A stretch of 64,000 nt of DNA from Bacillota bacterium (GTDB lineage Bacteria; Bacillota; Clostridia; Christensenellales; CAG-138): positions 1-64,000 of the forward strand of contig JAEWYO010000036.1 of NCBI GenBank assembly GCA_023395595.1, written 5' to 3'. The notes below the pieces were generated by a model that ran no database searches, was not told the origin of the DNA, and was given only the letters and a program-made list of their open reading frames with translations. Shown here in pieces: positions 24,704 to 33,498 of this stretch (its first letter is position 1; the number at the start of each line of letters is the position of its first letter). Position numbers and translations under genes: made by a program.

Positions 24704-26296
24704 TCACAGCCCCAGCGCATCGGCAATCGCTTCCAGAATGCCTTCGCTGCTGTGGGTCGCACCCGAGACGGTGTCCACATTGACGCCTTGCGCGGTGATC
24801 ACGCGGTCAATCATCTTCCCCTCCGCGCGGCTGAAATACTTCTTCGTGTCGCGATAATGGTCGATGTTGATATTTGTGATATATCCGTTCACGACGGTCA
24901 CGGTCACGTCGATATCGCCTTTGTGCCCTCTGCCTGTGCCGGAATATTCCCCGTCCGCAAGCGAGATCGGCCCGAGCTGGATCGTTGGCGTTGGCGAAGG
25001 CGAGGGCGTCGGCGTCGCAACGGGGCTTGGCGTCGGCGTAAGCTGCGGCATCGGCGTTTCGCCGGATGAATCCACCGCAAAGGAGACAGGCTCGCTCTGC
25101 TGCTGTGTCTGCTCCTGCGGCACGCCCTCCAGGGCGTTTTTCACCGCGTCGATGATGCCAAAGCTACTGAACGTCGCGCCCGAAACCGTGTCCACCTCCG
25201 CGCTCTGCGCGGCGATGATCGCGGGGATCACCTGCGCCTTTGCCTGATTGAAAAACAGTGTGTCGTCGCCGGTTTCCTCCACGTGGATGTCCACGATGGA
25301 ACCGTTTGTAACCACCACAGAAACGCTGGTCGTGCCGTGAAATCCATCCCCACTGCCGGAATACGTTCCGTCGGTATAGCTGCCGGCATATGCGCCCTGC
25401 TTGGTGCTCAGGCTTGCGGCAACCGCGGCGATCTGCCGCTCGGTCGCCTGATTGGAGGCGATGTTTCCCTCAAAATACATACCTGTGAGCCCAATCACCG
25501 CAACCGCCGTCGCGAGGGCGGGCTTCGGGTTCGCGCGGACATTGTCGCGCGGGCAGATCTCCACGCAGCTCATGCAGTCGATACACTCCGCGCTCTTGAC
25601 CACGTTTGTGCGGTAGAGCGGAATCCCCATCGTGCAGTGCTTGGTGCAAGCGCGGCAGGGGCCGCATTTCGCACGCGGTTTTCGAATTTTGAACAGCCGC
25701 GTCTTGGAAACAATTGCAAACACCGCGCCAAGCGGGCAAAGATAGCGGCAAAAGAACCGCTCGATATACAACGAACCCGCGATGATGACAAGCAGCAGAG
25801 CCATGCCGACGGAGAAAATCGTGTCCATATCCGTCCAACCGTCAAGTTTTGTGAGCATGCCAAACACCGTCCAGGGGTTGCCTGTTCCGTCCAAAACGGA
25901 GATGCCGAGCGTCCAGATGACCAAAACGATGAACGCCAGCAGCACGTATTTCAGCTTCTTGAGCAAACGATCAAACTTTGAACCGATCTTCGGGCGCTTG
26001 AGCTTGAGCTTTGACCCCAGATACCAGAAGAAATCCCCCATCGTGCCAAACGCGCACAAAAACCCGCAGAAGAATCGCCCCATGATCGCCGTGATGACCA
26101 GCAGGCTCACGGTGAGCACGAGCTGTCCCGTGAGCGCTGCGCCGTTGAACGAGCCGCTGATAAGCGCCACATAGATCGATTTGATTGCTGCAAATGAATA
26201 CAAAAACAGCCCCGGAAAGAGGATCAACGAGGCTATTTGAATGATGCGCCGCGTCAGCGTCAGCGCGGTGATCTTATGAAACAGTTTTTTCTTCAT
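24704..26296 (-). CDS. Membrane polyferredoxin with two FMN-binding domains
   Basis: A 530-residue membrane flavo-iron-sulfur protein. The N-terminal half has about five membrane helices with the NapH/NosR-type pairs CGFLCAFG and CRYLCPLG, then two 4Fe-4S clusters (CGPCRACTKHC and CIDCMSCVEICP). The C-terminal half has two FMN_bind domains, each ending in VDTVSGAT (near residues 365 and 510), the threonine that ApbE flavinylates, joined by a Pro/Thr/Ser linker. It probably passes electrons across the membrane to an extracytosolic acceptor, or joins an Rnf-like chain. apbE lies 80 bases upstream on the same strand. Confidence 0.9.
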   Translation of the reverse strand: MKKKLFHKITALTLTRRIIQIASLILFPGLFLYSFAAIKSIYVALISGSFNGAALTGQLVLTVSLLVITAIMGRFFCGFLCAFGTMGDFFWYLGSKLKLKRPKIGSKFDRLLKKLKYVLLAFIVLVIWTLGISVLDGTGNPWTVFGMLTKLDGWTDMDTIFSVGMALLLVIIAGSLYIERFFCRYLCPLGAVFAIVSKTRLFKIRKPRAKCGPCRACTKHCTMGIPLYRTNVVKSAECIDCMSCVEICPRDNVRANPKPALATAVAVIGLTGMYFEGNIASNQATERQIAAVAASLSTKQGAYAGSYTDGTYSGSGDGFHGTTSVSVVVTNGSIVDIHVEETGDDTLFFNQAKAQVIPAIIAAQSAEVDTVSGATFSSFGIIDAVKNALEGVPQEQTQQQSEPVSFAVDSSGETPMPQLTPTPSPVATPTPSPSPTPTIQLGPISLADGEYSGTGRGHKGDIDVTVTVVNGYITNINIDHYRDTKKYFSRAEGKMIDRVITAQGVNVDTVSGATHSSEGILEAIADALGL

Positions 26297-26376
26297 CTAT
26301 CTCTCTCTTGTATATCGTTTCGCCGCGTGCCGGACATTGCCAGCGCATCAATGGAACGCATGATTCATTTTCTTGA

Positions 26377-27348
26377 TTATAATAACTCAAAATTGCCGCG
26401 CAAGCCGTCGGTGCAAAAAACATCCAGCGCATCCGTCACAAACACCGCCTGATAGCCCGCCTGTTGAATCAGCGGCAGCCCTTTTTCCGCACCGAGCACG
26501 AAAACCGCCGTGGACAGTGCGTCCAGCGCAAGAGCGCTGCTGCCAATGAGCGTCACATTCCGCAAGCCCGATCGGGACGGATAGCCTGTGCGCGGGTCCA
26601 GAATATGGTGATAGCGCGTGCCATCCACCTCATAGTATCGCTCGTAGTCGCCTGAGGTCACCGCGCACGCATCCGTGAGCAGCACGCGACCCATCGGGAT
26701 GCCCGTCATACGGTCAGGATGCTGGATACCGACGTGCTTGCCTTCGCCGATGACGCTCACGGTGCCGCCGAGGTTGACCAGCGCGCTCGTGATGCCGCCT
26801 TCGGTCAGAATCCGCCGCACCTCGTCCGCCGCATAGCCTTTCGCGATGGCACCAAGATCAAGACTTTGTCCGAAACGCCGAAGCTCCGCCGTCTGTGCCT
26901 CGTCATCGAGCAGAATGTCTTCGTCGTTGACCAGCAGCAGCGCGTGCTCCACCTCCGCGCGGGAAGGGACCGTTCCGCAGCGGGCATGGATTTCCCAAAG
27001 AGCACTGAGCGCGCGGGTGGTAATCGAAAACGCGTTTTCGCTCAGTGCGTTATAGCGTTTGCTCTCGCTGAGCAAAAAGAAGGCATCCTTGCCGAGCGGC
27101 ACACTGCTGCATCCGGCAGACGCATTCAGCAGCGAAAGCTCGCTCTCCGGCTGAAACACGGAAAGGCAGTCGTGTAGAAACAGCACCCGCTCTTTTGCGC
27201 GCATCAGCGCTTCCCCCGCCGCAACCCGCTCTGCATAGGCATAGACCGAAATATGGTTCGTCGTGCCGAGCGCGGTGAATGCCGTCTCGATTGAAATCTC
27301 GTCCGGCGCGGCAGTATTTTGTCGTTTTTGTTCCGTCGTATTCTGCAT
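26377..27348 (-). CDS. apbE: FAD:protein FMN transferase
   Basis: ApbE attaches FMN from FAD to a threonine in S/T-G-A-T motifs of target proteins; the two VDTVSGAT sites of the adjacent polyferredoxin are its obvious targets. The 323-residue protein carries DLGAIAKGYAAD, the GDYERY block and HHILDPRTGYP, all family hallmarks. Unlike most ApbE proteins it shows no signal peptide or lipobox: the N-terminus is hydrophilic, and no better upstream start was found. It is transcribed with the polyferredoxin, 80 bases apart. Confidence 0.93.
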   Translation of the reverse strand: MQNTTEQKRQNTAAPDEISIETAFTALGTTNHISVYAYAERVAAGEALMRAKERVLFLHDCLSVFQPESELSLLNASAGCSSVPLGKDAFFLLSESKRYNALSENAFSITTRALSALWEIHARCGTVPSRAEVEHALLLVNDEDILLDDEAQTAELRRFGQSLDLGAIAKGYAADEVRRILTEGGITSALVNLGGTVSVIGEGKHVGIQHPDRMTGIPMGRVLLTDACAVTSGDYERYYEVDGTRYHHILDPRTGYPSRSGLRNVTLIGSSALALDALSTAVFVLGAEKGLPLIQQAGYQAVFVTDALDVFCTDGLRGNFELL

Positions 27349-27546
27349 AGAACCAGTTTAACGTTTTTTAATTGACAAACAAGCACAAAACGGTGTCAAT
27401 TTGTGGCAAAATGAGAACATGGCGTAACAAGAATATACATATTTTGAAATAGAATAAATATTTGTAAAATTTTCTTGATCTATTGCAGTTTTCGACTTTC
27501 TTCGGAAACATTCTCGATTGTCTCTCCAGCCTCTTTCTCGCGTGAA

Positions 27547-27623
27547 ATATGCAAGAATATTGCATATTGTTCTTGTCATGGTGTAATTTTGATCTTGTCA
27601 TAGGGTGGAATCTATGCGATAAT
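27547..27623 (+). promoter_or_regulatory. Fumarase promoter with palindrome and direct repeats
   Basis: TTGTCA (27595-27600), 17 bases, GATAAT (27618-27623). Upstream is a perfect palindrome ATATGCAA-GAATA-TTGCATAT (27547-27567). TCTTGTCATGG and TCTTGTCATAG form direct repeats 23 bases apart, the second covering the -35 box. The rest of 27349-27674 is AT-rich with no gene seen. Confidence 0.6.
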
Positions 27624-27674
27624 TTGTTTTTCGGTGTGTTCCACAACTACTGCACGGAAAGGCGGCGCGGCAGC

Positions 27675-28514
27675 ATGCGGATCGTTCAGGCCGCACAACT
27701 CATCGAACCCATACGCAGGCTCTGCCTGCGTGCCTGCTGCAACCTGCCAACAGATGCGGTCTTTGCTCTGTCCTCCGCCCGCAAACGGGAAGAGACGGGC
27801 AGCGCCGCGCGAAACGTGCTTGATCAACTGCTCGAAAACCAGCAGCTTGCCCGCGAAAAAAATCGCCCGATCTGTCAGGATACCGGCATGGCGGTCGTCT
27901 TTGCCGACATCGGGCAGGACGCATTCATTCAAGGCGATCTTTCCGCTGCCGTCAACGAAGGCGTGCGGCTTGCCTATACCGAAGGCTATTTGCGCAAATC
28001 CGTTCTCGACCCCCTCACGCGCACCAACACCGGGGACAACACCCCCGCCGTTCTGCATGTGCGCTTCGTTCCCGGGGAAACCATCACGCTCACCGTCGCG
28101 CCGAAGGGATTCGGCAGCGAAAACATGAGTCGGCTTTTCATGCTTCCGCCATCCGCAGGAATTGAAGGAATTCTCACCCACATTCTGACCACGGTTCAGG
28201 ATGCGGGTGCTTCTGCTTGCCCGCCCGTCGTGGTTGGCGTTGGCATCGGCGGCACGATGGAATCCTGCGCGCTGCTGGCAAAGCGACAACTGCTGCGTCC
28301 GCTGGGCGAACGGGCAGAGCGTGAAGATGTAGCGCAGATCGAGCAGGAGGCGCTCCAACGCATCAACCAAAGCGGCATCGGCCCGATGGGACTCGGCGGC
28401 AACACAACCGCGCTTGCCGTACATGCGGCGGTTCAGCCGACCCACATCGCCGGGCTTCCGCTGGCGGTCAACATCCAGTGCCATGCGTGCCGCCACGCAA
28501 GCTGTGAGGTGTAA
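27675..28514 (+). CDS. Class I fumarate hydratase (tartrate dehydratase type), alpha subunit
   Basis: A 279-residue iron-sulfur hydro-lyase subunit that with the next gene interconverts fumarate and malate, or a related 2-hydroxy acid such as tartrate. Three cysteines that would ligate the 4Fe-4S cluster are seen: in RPICQDTGMAVVF, in GIGGTMESCALLAKR and in NIQCHACRHASC. The ATG at 27675 fits the family N-terminus; its ribosome binding site (AAAGGCGG) is weak. The downstream beta subunit follows after four bases. Fumarate is preferred as substrate because purA and purB, which release fumarate, lie next. Confidence 0.9.
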   Translation: MRIVQAAQLIEPIRRLCLRACCNLPTDAVFALSSARKREETGSAARNVLDQLLENQQLAREKNRPICQDTGMAVVFADIGQDAFIQGDLSAAVNEGVRLAYTEGYLRKSVLDPLTRTNTGDNTPAVLHVRFVPGETITLTVAPKGFGSENMSRLFMLPPSAGIEGILTHILTTVQDAGASACPPVVVGVGIGGTMESCALLAKRQLLRPLGERAEREDVAQIEQEALQRINQSGIGPMGLGGNTTALAVHAAVQPTHIAGLPLAVNIQCHACRHASCEV

Positions 28515-28518
28515 GCCG

Positions 28519-29055
28519 ATGGAGTATCGCATGAACGCACCTCTCGGGCAGGCAGATTTAGCCGTTTTGCACGCCGGAGACGTGGTATACTTAACCGGTA
28601 GAATCTATACCGCCCGCGACGCGGCACACGCACGGTTTGCCCAATTGCTCAAAAGCGGCGAACCCCTGCCCGTGCCAAAGGGTGCGTGCATCTATTATTG
28701 TGGGCCATGTCCGGCCGCGCCCGGCGAGGTCATCGGCCCGTGCGGACCGACCACCAGCAAACGCATGGATGCCTATACCCCGGCGCTGATCGACTACGGC
28801 ATCGCACAATTCATCGGCAAAGGCGCGAGAAATGCCGCCGTCAACGCCGCGATGCTGGGTCGCGCGGTACACTTCGCCGCGACAGGGGGAGCTGGCATGC
28901 TCTATGCCTCGCGCATCACGGACTGCGAACTCGTCGCGTTCGGCGATCTGGGCGCGGAGGCGGTCTATCGCCTGGAGGTGGTCGATTTCCCCGTGGTCGT
29001 AACGTATGATCTAATGGGAAACGACGCGTATGCACGGGCGATGCAGAATTCGTAA
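28519..29055 (+). CDS. Class I fumarate hydratase (tartrate dehydratase type), beta subunit
   Basis: A 178-residue subunit homologous to the C-terminal half of class I fumarases. The conserved block GPCGPTTSKRMD (near residue 70) and GGAGMLYASRI are visible. The ATG at 28519 follows GAGGTG by eight bases; an ATG at 28531 behind GGAG is an alternative that would shorten the protein by four residues. It is separated from the alpha subunit by four bases and must be co-translated with it. Known class I two-subunit enzymes are oxygen-sensitive, consistent with anaerobic life. Confidence 0.9.
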   Translation: MEYRMNAPLGQADLAVLHAGDVVYLTGRIYTARDAAHARFAQLLKSGEPLPVPKGACIYYCGPCPAAPGEVIGPCGPTTSKRMDAYTPALIDYGIAQFIGKGARNAAVNAAMLGRAVHFAATGGAGMLYASRITDCELVAFGDLGAEAVYRLEVVDFPVVVTYDLMGNDAYARAMQNS

Positions 29056-29185
29056 ATTTTGTAATTCCGTATGCTTACGGAGTTGCTGTTATAGGTTCAA
29101 TTTGGAAGTTAGTTAGAACGCAGTGAAGCAAGAAATTGTATCGCTGCTAGCATAAAGGGTTTCAATTTGGAAAGGAGCGGAAGAA

Positions 29186-30454
29186 ATGAACTGTGCAATC
29201 GTAGGAATCAACTGGGGTGACGAAGGAAAAGGCCGCATGGTAGACCTCATCGCCGCGGATTATGACGTGGTCGTGCGCTATCAGGGCGGCAACAACGCGG
29301 GACACACCGTGGTCAACGAATATGGTAAATTTGCGCTGCACCTCTTGCCCAGCGGCATTTTCCGCAACGGCGTGGTCAACGTCCTCGGCAACGGCGCGGT
29401 CATCGACCCGGAGAAGCTGCTCGAAGAGATGGATGAGCTGCGCAGCAAGGGCATTTCCATCACGCCCGAAAACCTGAAAGTCAGCGACCGCGCGCCGATC
29501 GTGTTCCCCTACCATCGCGATCAGGACGCACTGGAAGAAGCGCGCCTCGCGGATGCAAAATACGGCTCCACCAAGCGCGGTATCGCTCCTGTTTACGGCG
29601 ACAAATACCTCAAGAAGACCATCATGCTCGGCGAGCTGTTTTATCCGGAATACCTGAAGAAGCGCCTTGAAGGCATCCTCGAATGGAAGAATCTCACGCT
29701 CAAAAACGTCTACGGCGGCAAGACCTATTCGCTCGACGAAATCTGGGAGTGGTTGATGACCTATGGCGAGCGGCTCAAACCGTTTATCTGCGACACGGGC
29801 GCATATCTGAGAAGCGTAGACGGCAAGAAGAACATTCTCTTCGAGGCACAGCTTGGCGTGCTTCGAGACATCGACTTCGGCATCTTCCCCTATACCTCCA
29901 GCTCCGCGCCGCTGGCCGCCTATGCGCCGATTGGCGCGGGCATGCCGGGCACAAAGATCGACAGCGTCGTCGGCGTGGTGAAGGCATACTCCACCTGCGT
30001 GGGCGAAGGCCCGTTCACGGCGGAATGGTTCGGCGAAGAAGCATCCCGCCTGCGTGAAGCGGGCGCGGAATACGGCGCGGCAACCGGTCGTCCCCGCCGC
30101 GTGGGTCCAATCGACATCGTCGCGACCCGCTACGGCGTCGCCATGCAGGGCGCAACCGAAGTCGCGCTGACCAAGATCGACATCCTTTCTTATATGGATC
30201 AGATTCCGGTCTGCGTGCAGTATGAGCTAAACGGCGTGAAGACGGACGACTTCCCCTTCCCCGCCGCGATTGCCGAAGCAAAGCCCGTGATCGAATACAT
30301 GCCCGGCTGGAAGTGCGATGTTTCCAAGTGCCGCACATTTGAAGAACTGCCCAAGACCGCGCAGGACTATATCAACTTCATCGAAAAGAACATCGGCTGC
30401 CCGATTACGAACATCTCCGTCGGCGCCGCGCGCGACGAGATCATCCGGAGGTAA
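29186..30454 (+). CDS. purA: Adenylosuccinate synthetase
   Basis: PurA joins IMP and aspartate with GTP to make adenylosuccinate in AMP synthesis. The 422-residue protein has the GTP-loop NWGDEGKGR near residues 9-17, GGNNAGHTV at 34-42, and the late GRPRRVG and VGAARDE blocks. AAAGGAG lies ten bases before the ATG. Purine genes usually show a more widespread N-terminus (VVxGxQWGDEGKGK); the NWGDEGKGR variant occurs in many Clostridia. purB follows six bases after the stop. Confidence 0.96.
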   Translation: MNCAIVGINWGDEGKGRMVDLIAADYDVVVRYQGGNNAGHTVVNEYGKFALHLLPSGIFRNGVVNVLGNGAVIDPEKLLEEMDELRSKGISITPENLKVSDRAPIVFPYHRDQDALEEARLADAKYGSTKRGIAPVYGDKYLKKTIMLGELFYPEYLKKRLEGILEWKNLTLKNVYGGKTYSLDEIWEWLMTYGERLKPFICDTGAYLRSVDGKKNILFEAQLGVLRDIDFGIFPYTSSSAPLAAYAPIGAGMPGTKIDSVVGVVKAYSTCVGEGPFTAEWFGEEASRLREAGAEYGAATGRPRRVGPIDIVATRYGVAMQGATEVALTKIDILSYMDQIPVCVQYELNGVKTDDFPFPAAIAEAKPVIEYMPGWKCDVSKCRTFEELPKTAQDYINFIEKNIGCPITNISVGAARDEIIRR

Positions 30455-30460
30455 GCATTC

Positions 30461-31867
30461 ATGCGGGATCAATATGAAAGCCCGCTGAACAGCCGCTATG
30501 CTTCCGACGAGATGCAGCGGTTGTTCTCGCCGGACATGCGATATTCCACCTGGCGCAAACTCTGGGTGAGCCTTGCCCGCGCAGAGCACGCGCTTGGGCT
30601 GCCCGTCTCCGAGGAGCAAGTTGCAGAACTGGCTGCGCATACAAACGACATCGACTATGACGTGGTCGCCCGGCGCGAGGCTGAAGTGCGGCACGATGTG
30701 ATGGCGCATGTCTACGCCTACGGGCAGGTTTGTCCGAAGGCCGCCGGCATTATCCATCTGGGCGCAACAAGCTGCTATGTCACCGACAACGCGGACTTGA
30801 TCATCCTGCGCGATGCGCTCAAGAGCATTCGCAACAGCATCTACGCGGTGCTCAACCCGCTTTCGGACTTTGCGGCACGCACAAAGGCGATTCCCACCGT
30901 CGGATACACACATTTTCAGTCCGCGCAGCCGATGACCATCGGTCGGCGTGCGTGCCTCTGGCTTCAGGATCTTTGGCTGGATCTGGAGGAGATTGAAGAT
31001 ACACTCTCCGCCATTCGCTTTCTGGGCTGCCGCGGGGCAACGGGCACCGAGGCGAGCTTTGTCTCCCTCTTTGGCGGGGACACACAGAAGATCGATACGC
31101 TGAACGAGCGGATTGCGTCCGATTTCGGGTTTGCGCGCTGCTATGACGTCAGCGGACAGACCTATCCGCGCAAGCTCGACAGCCGCGTGCTAAACGTTCT
31201 GTCCTCCGTAGCACAGAGCGCGTATAAGTTCGGCGACGACATCCGCCTGCTGCAGCACGACGGGATTCTCTCCGAGCCGTTTGAAAGCAAGCAGATCGGC
31301 TCCTCCGCGATGGCATACAAGCAAAACCCGATGCGCAGCGAACGCATCTGCTCACTCTCCCGTTTCGTGATCGCAACCGCGCTCAACGCGCCGCTTACCG
31401 CAAGCACCCAATGGCTGGAGCGCACGCTTGATGATTCCGCAAACCGCAGGCTCTCGCTGCCGGAAGCGTTTCTCGCGACCGACGCGGTGCTGCGCCTCAT
31501 GGCAAATGTTTGCACGGGGCTAATCGTACACGAGCAGGCGAACGCAAAGATTCTCGGCGATTCTCTGCCGTTTCTCGCGACGGAAAACCTGCTCATGGCG
31601 GGTGTTCAGCGCGGCGGAGACCGACAGGCGCTGCATGAGATCATCCGCGCGCATTCCCTCGCCGCAAAAGAGCGGCTCTCCCGCGGCGAAGGCAATGACC
31701 TTGCCGAGCGCCTCGGCAACGATCCGGCGTTTCCGCTCAGCCTTGCGGAGATTCAGGAGCAGCTCGATCCTGCGCGGCACATCGGCCGCTCGATTGAGCA
31801 AACGGATCGCTTCCTAGCTTGCCACCCCGTGCCGGAGAGCAACCCGCTGCAAGAGATATTGGTATAA
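30461..31867 (+). CDS. purB: Adenylosuccinate lyase
   Basis: PurB cleaves adenylosuccinate to AMP and fumarate, and SAICAR to AICAR and fumarate. The 468-residue protein has the fumarase/aspartase superfamily signature GSSAMAYKQNPMRSE (near residue 285) and the catalytic-His block GYTHFQSAQPMTIG near residue 150. The gene lies directly after purA and shares its transcript; fumarate released can be hydrated by the fumarase encoded upstream. A strong terminator ends the unit. Confidence 0.96.
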   Translation: MRDQYESPLNSRYASDEMQRLFSPDMRYSTWRKLWVSLARAEHALGLPVSEEQVAELAAHTNDIDYDVVARREAEVRHDVMAHVYAYGQVCPKAAGIIHLGATSCYVTDNADLIILRDALKSIRNSIYAVLNPLSDFAARTKAIPTVGYTHFQSAQPMTIGRRACLWLQDLWLDLEEIEDTLSAIRFLGCRGATGTEASFVSLFGGDTQKIDTLNERIASDFGFARCYDVSGQTYPRKLDSRVLNVLSSVAQSAYKFGDDIRLLQHDGILSEPFESKQIGSSAMAYKQNPMRSERICSLSRFVIATALNAPLTASTQWLERTLDDSANRRLSLPEAFLATDAVLRLMANVCTGLIVHEQANAKILGDSLPFLATENLLMAGVQRGGDRQALHEIIRAHSLAAKERLSRGEGNDLAERLGNDPAFPLSLAEIQEQLDPARHIGRSIEQTDRFLACHPVPESNPLQEILV

Positions 31868-31886
31868 CGCCATTTCAAGCGCAATG

Positions 31887-31917
31887 GAGGTTTCCAGAGA
31901 TGGAAGCCTCTTTTTTT
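31887..31917 (+). terminator. Terminator of purA-purB
   Basis: GAGGTTTCC pairs with GGAAGCCTC (one GU pair) around AGAGAT, followed by seven T residues, 20 bases after the purB stop. Confidence 0.92.
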
Positions 31918-31978
31918 GTACGCATGGTTGGCGCAAGGGAGGCGCGGGACGAATCAAATTTCAAAATAAGAAGAAGGG

Positions 31979-32055
31979 TTGACTTTCCGGGAGCGCGGGC
32001 GGATCAATCCCTTGCGTTATTCAGAATGCTTGACTTTCCGGGAGCGCGGGCGGAT
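31979..32055. repeat. Two 26-bp direct repeats
   Basis: An identical 26-base sequence starting TTGACTTTCCGGGAGCG occurs at 31979-32004 and 32030-32055, 51 bases apart. The second copy runs into the left arm of the inverted-repeat element at 32046-32183. No gene is seen in 31920-32328. Confidence 0.85.
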
Positions 32056-32183
32056 ACTATCCGCCCCTACAGGCGGCTTGAACCGATCTTCAAACAAACG
32101 TCGTGAATGTTTGTCGTAATATCTTTCACAAATTCACCCGCCGAACAACGCGAGTTCTGTAGAGGCGGATAGCATCCGCCCGC
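32046..32183. repeat. Small inverted-repeat element (MITE- or REP-like)
   Basis: Two 27-base arms, 32046-32072 and 32157-32183, are inverted copies matching at 25 positions, with 84 bases between. Each arm is itself a near-palindrome built on GGCGGAT/ATCCGCC and ends in CTACAG. No coding capacity inside. Such GGCGG-x-CCGCCCCTACA elements are widespread intergenic repeats in Clostridia. Confidence 0.75.
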
Positions 32184-32328
32184 GTACCCCCTCCGCCTTT
32201 CTCTTTGTTCCCATACTCATTGATCAATCAAAGATAACTATTATAATCCTTGTTTTTTCACAGGTATGATTATATAATGGGAACAAATAATAACACAATT
32301 CTTCACATCTTAAGGAAAGAATAGCAGT

Positions 32329-33267
32329 ATGAAAGCACTTCAATTGCTCGATATCGCGATTGCGCCCGATCTGCACGAACTCACCAAACATGGAACTCCG
32401 ATCTTCCCCTGCGCAGGCTATGACGAAGACCCCGGCAAATACCTTGTCGGCAATATTCCCTGGCACTGGCACGAGGAGATGGAGGTTATTCTCGCGCTGG
32501 AGGGGGACACACGCGTGCTCTGCGGCGAGACGGAATATCTCATGCAGGAAGGCGAGGCGATCTTCGTCAATACCAACGTGCTGCACAAACTCAAGCGGGG
32601 GCAAAAGAACACCCCCTGCCGGATCAACAGCCTGCTGTTTATGCCGGAGTTTGTCGCCAGTTTTCCGCAGAGCATCATTCAGCAGCGCTATATCGCGCCG
32701 CTTGTGCGCTGCTCCACACTATCCGAGGTTGTGCTGCACGGTGATGTCCCCTGGCAAGCGGAGGCGATTGGCCGATTTCGGGCGGCGTTTGACGCGTTTG
32801 TCAGCGACCGCTACGGATATGAAATTCTTGTGCAGGTAGAGCTGATGCAGATGCTGCTGCTGATTTTGGAAAATCTTCAGGATCGTGTTTGCGACACGGA
32901 GCTGGTGCAAAACAAAGACGCCGTGCGCATCAAGCAGATGCTTGGCTACATCCACGCGCACTATGCAGAGCCGCTCACGGTTTCGCAGATTTCCGCAGCC
33001 TCGGCCATCAGCGAGAGCGAATGCTACCGCTGTTTTCGAAAGGTGTTGGACACCTCTCCCATCGACTATCTGCTGCAATATCGCATCCGCGCGGCGGCGG
33101 GACTGCTCTCCACCACGGATATGAGCGTTTCGGACATCTGCTTTGCAACGGGGTTCAACAGTCCCAGCTATTTTGCAAAAGTCTTCCGGCAGGAGCTGCT
33201 CGTCAGCCCCCGCTCGTACCGCTCGACGCACCAAAGCGCAGAGACCGCCGCAAAGCACCGCTCCTGA
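32329..33267 (+). CDS. AraC-family transcriptional regulator
   Basis: A 312-residue regulator. The N-terminal part is a cupin-like sensor domain (WHWHEEMEVILALEG near residues 45-59 and EGEAIFVNTNVLH near 86), and the C-terminal 100 residues hold the two HTH motifs of the AraC/XylS family (VSQISAASAISESECYRCF and VSDICFATGFNSPSYFAKVF, quoted within limit). Sugar or glycoside sensing is common for this architecture, but no sugar operon is adjacent. AAGGAAAG lies ten bases before the ATG. Its target cannot be named. Confidence 0.92.
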   Translation: MKALQLLDIAIAPDLHELTKHGTPIFPCAGYDEDPGKYLVGNIPWHWHEEMEVILALEGDTRVLCGETEYLMQEGEAIFVNTNVLHKLKRGQKNTPCRINSLLFMPEFVASFPQSIIQQRYIAPLVRCSTLSEVVLHGDVPWQAEAIGRFRAAFDAFVSDRYGYEILVQVELMQMLLLILENLQDRVCDTELVQNKDAVRIKQMLGYIHAHYAEPLTVSQISAASAISESECYRCFRKVLDTSPIDYLLQYRIRAAAGLLSTTDMSVSDICFATGFNSPSYFAKVFRQELLVSPRSYRSTHQSAETAAKHRS

Positions 33268-33441
33268 CCGACGCGTTTCTCCCGCGCACGGCAACGGAGC
33301 AAGAAGCTCACACCCCCGCTCAAAAACCCGCTCTGGTCATGTTGCAGTGTTATGTGGTATGATGACAGGAAAGTATCTTGTCTGCATTCGGCTTTGGTTA
33401 AGCCGTTTTTACAGGCAAACGGTACCTCCAACATCCCTCTG

Positions 33442-33482
33442 TTGACAGACATGCCAAAGCAGTATTATAATATCGATATAGT
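33442..33482 (+). promoter_or_regulatory. rex promoter with TATCGATA motif
   Basis: TTGACA (33442-33447), 18 bases, TATAAT (33466-33471). The palindrome ATATCGATAT overlaps the -10 end and runs downstream of it (33469-33478), in the same place as a related motif at the alcohol dehydrogenase promoter. Confidence 0.68.
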
Positions 33483-33498
33483 TTTTCGGAGGTTCGCC

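Noticed and set aside
29056..29185. Purine riboswitch or terminator before purA
   Set aside because: The TCCGTA-TGCT-TACGGA hairpin lacks a T tract and no purine aptamer consensus is seen.
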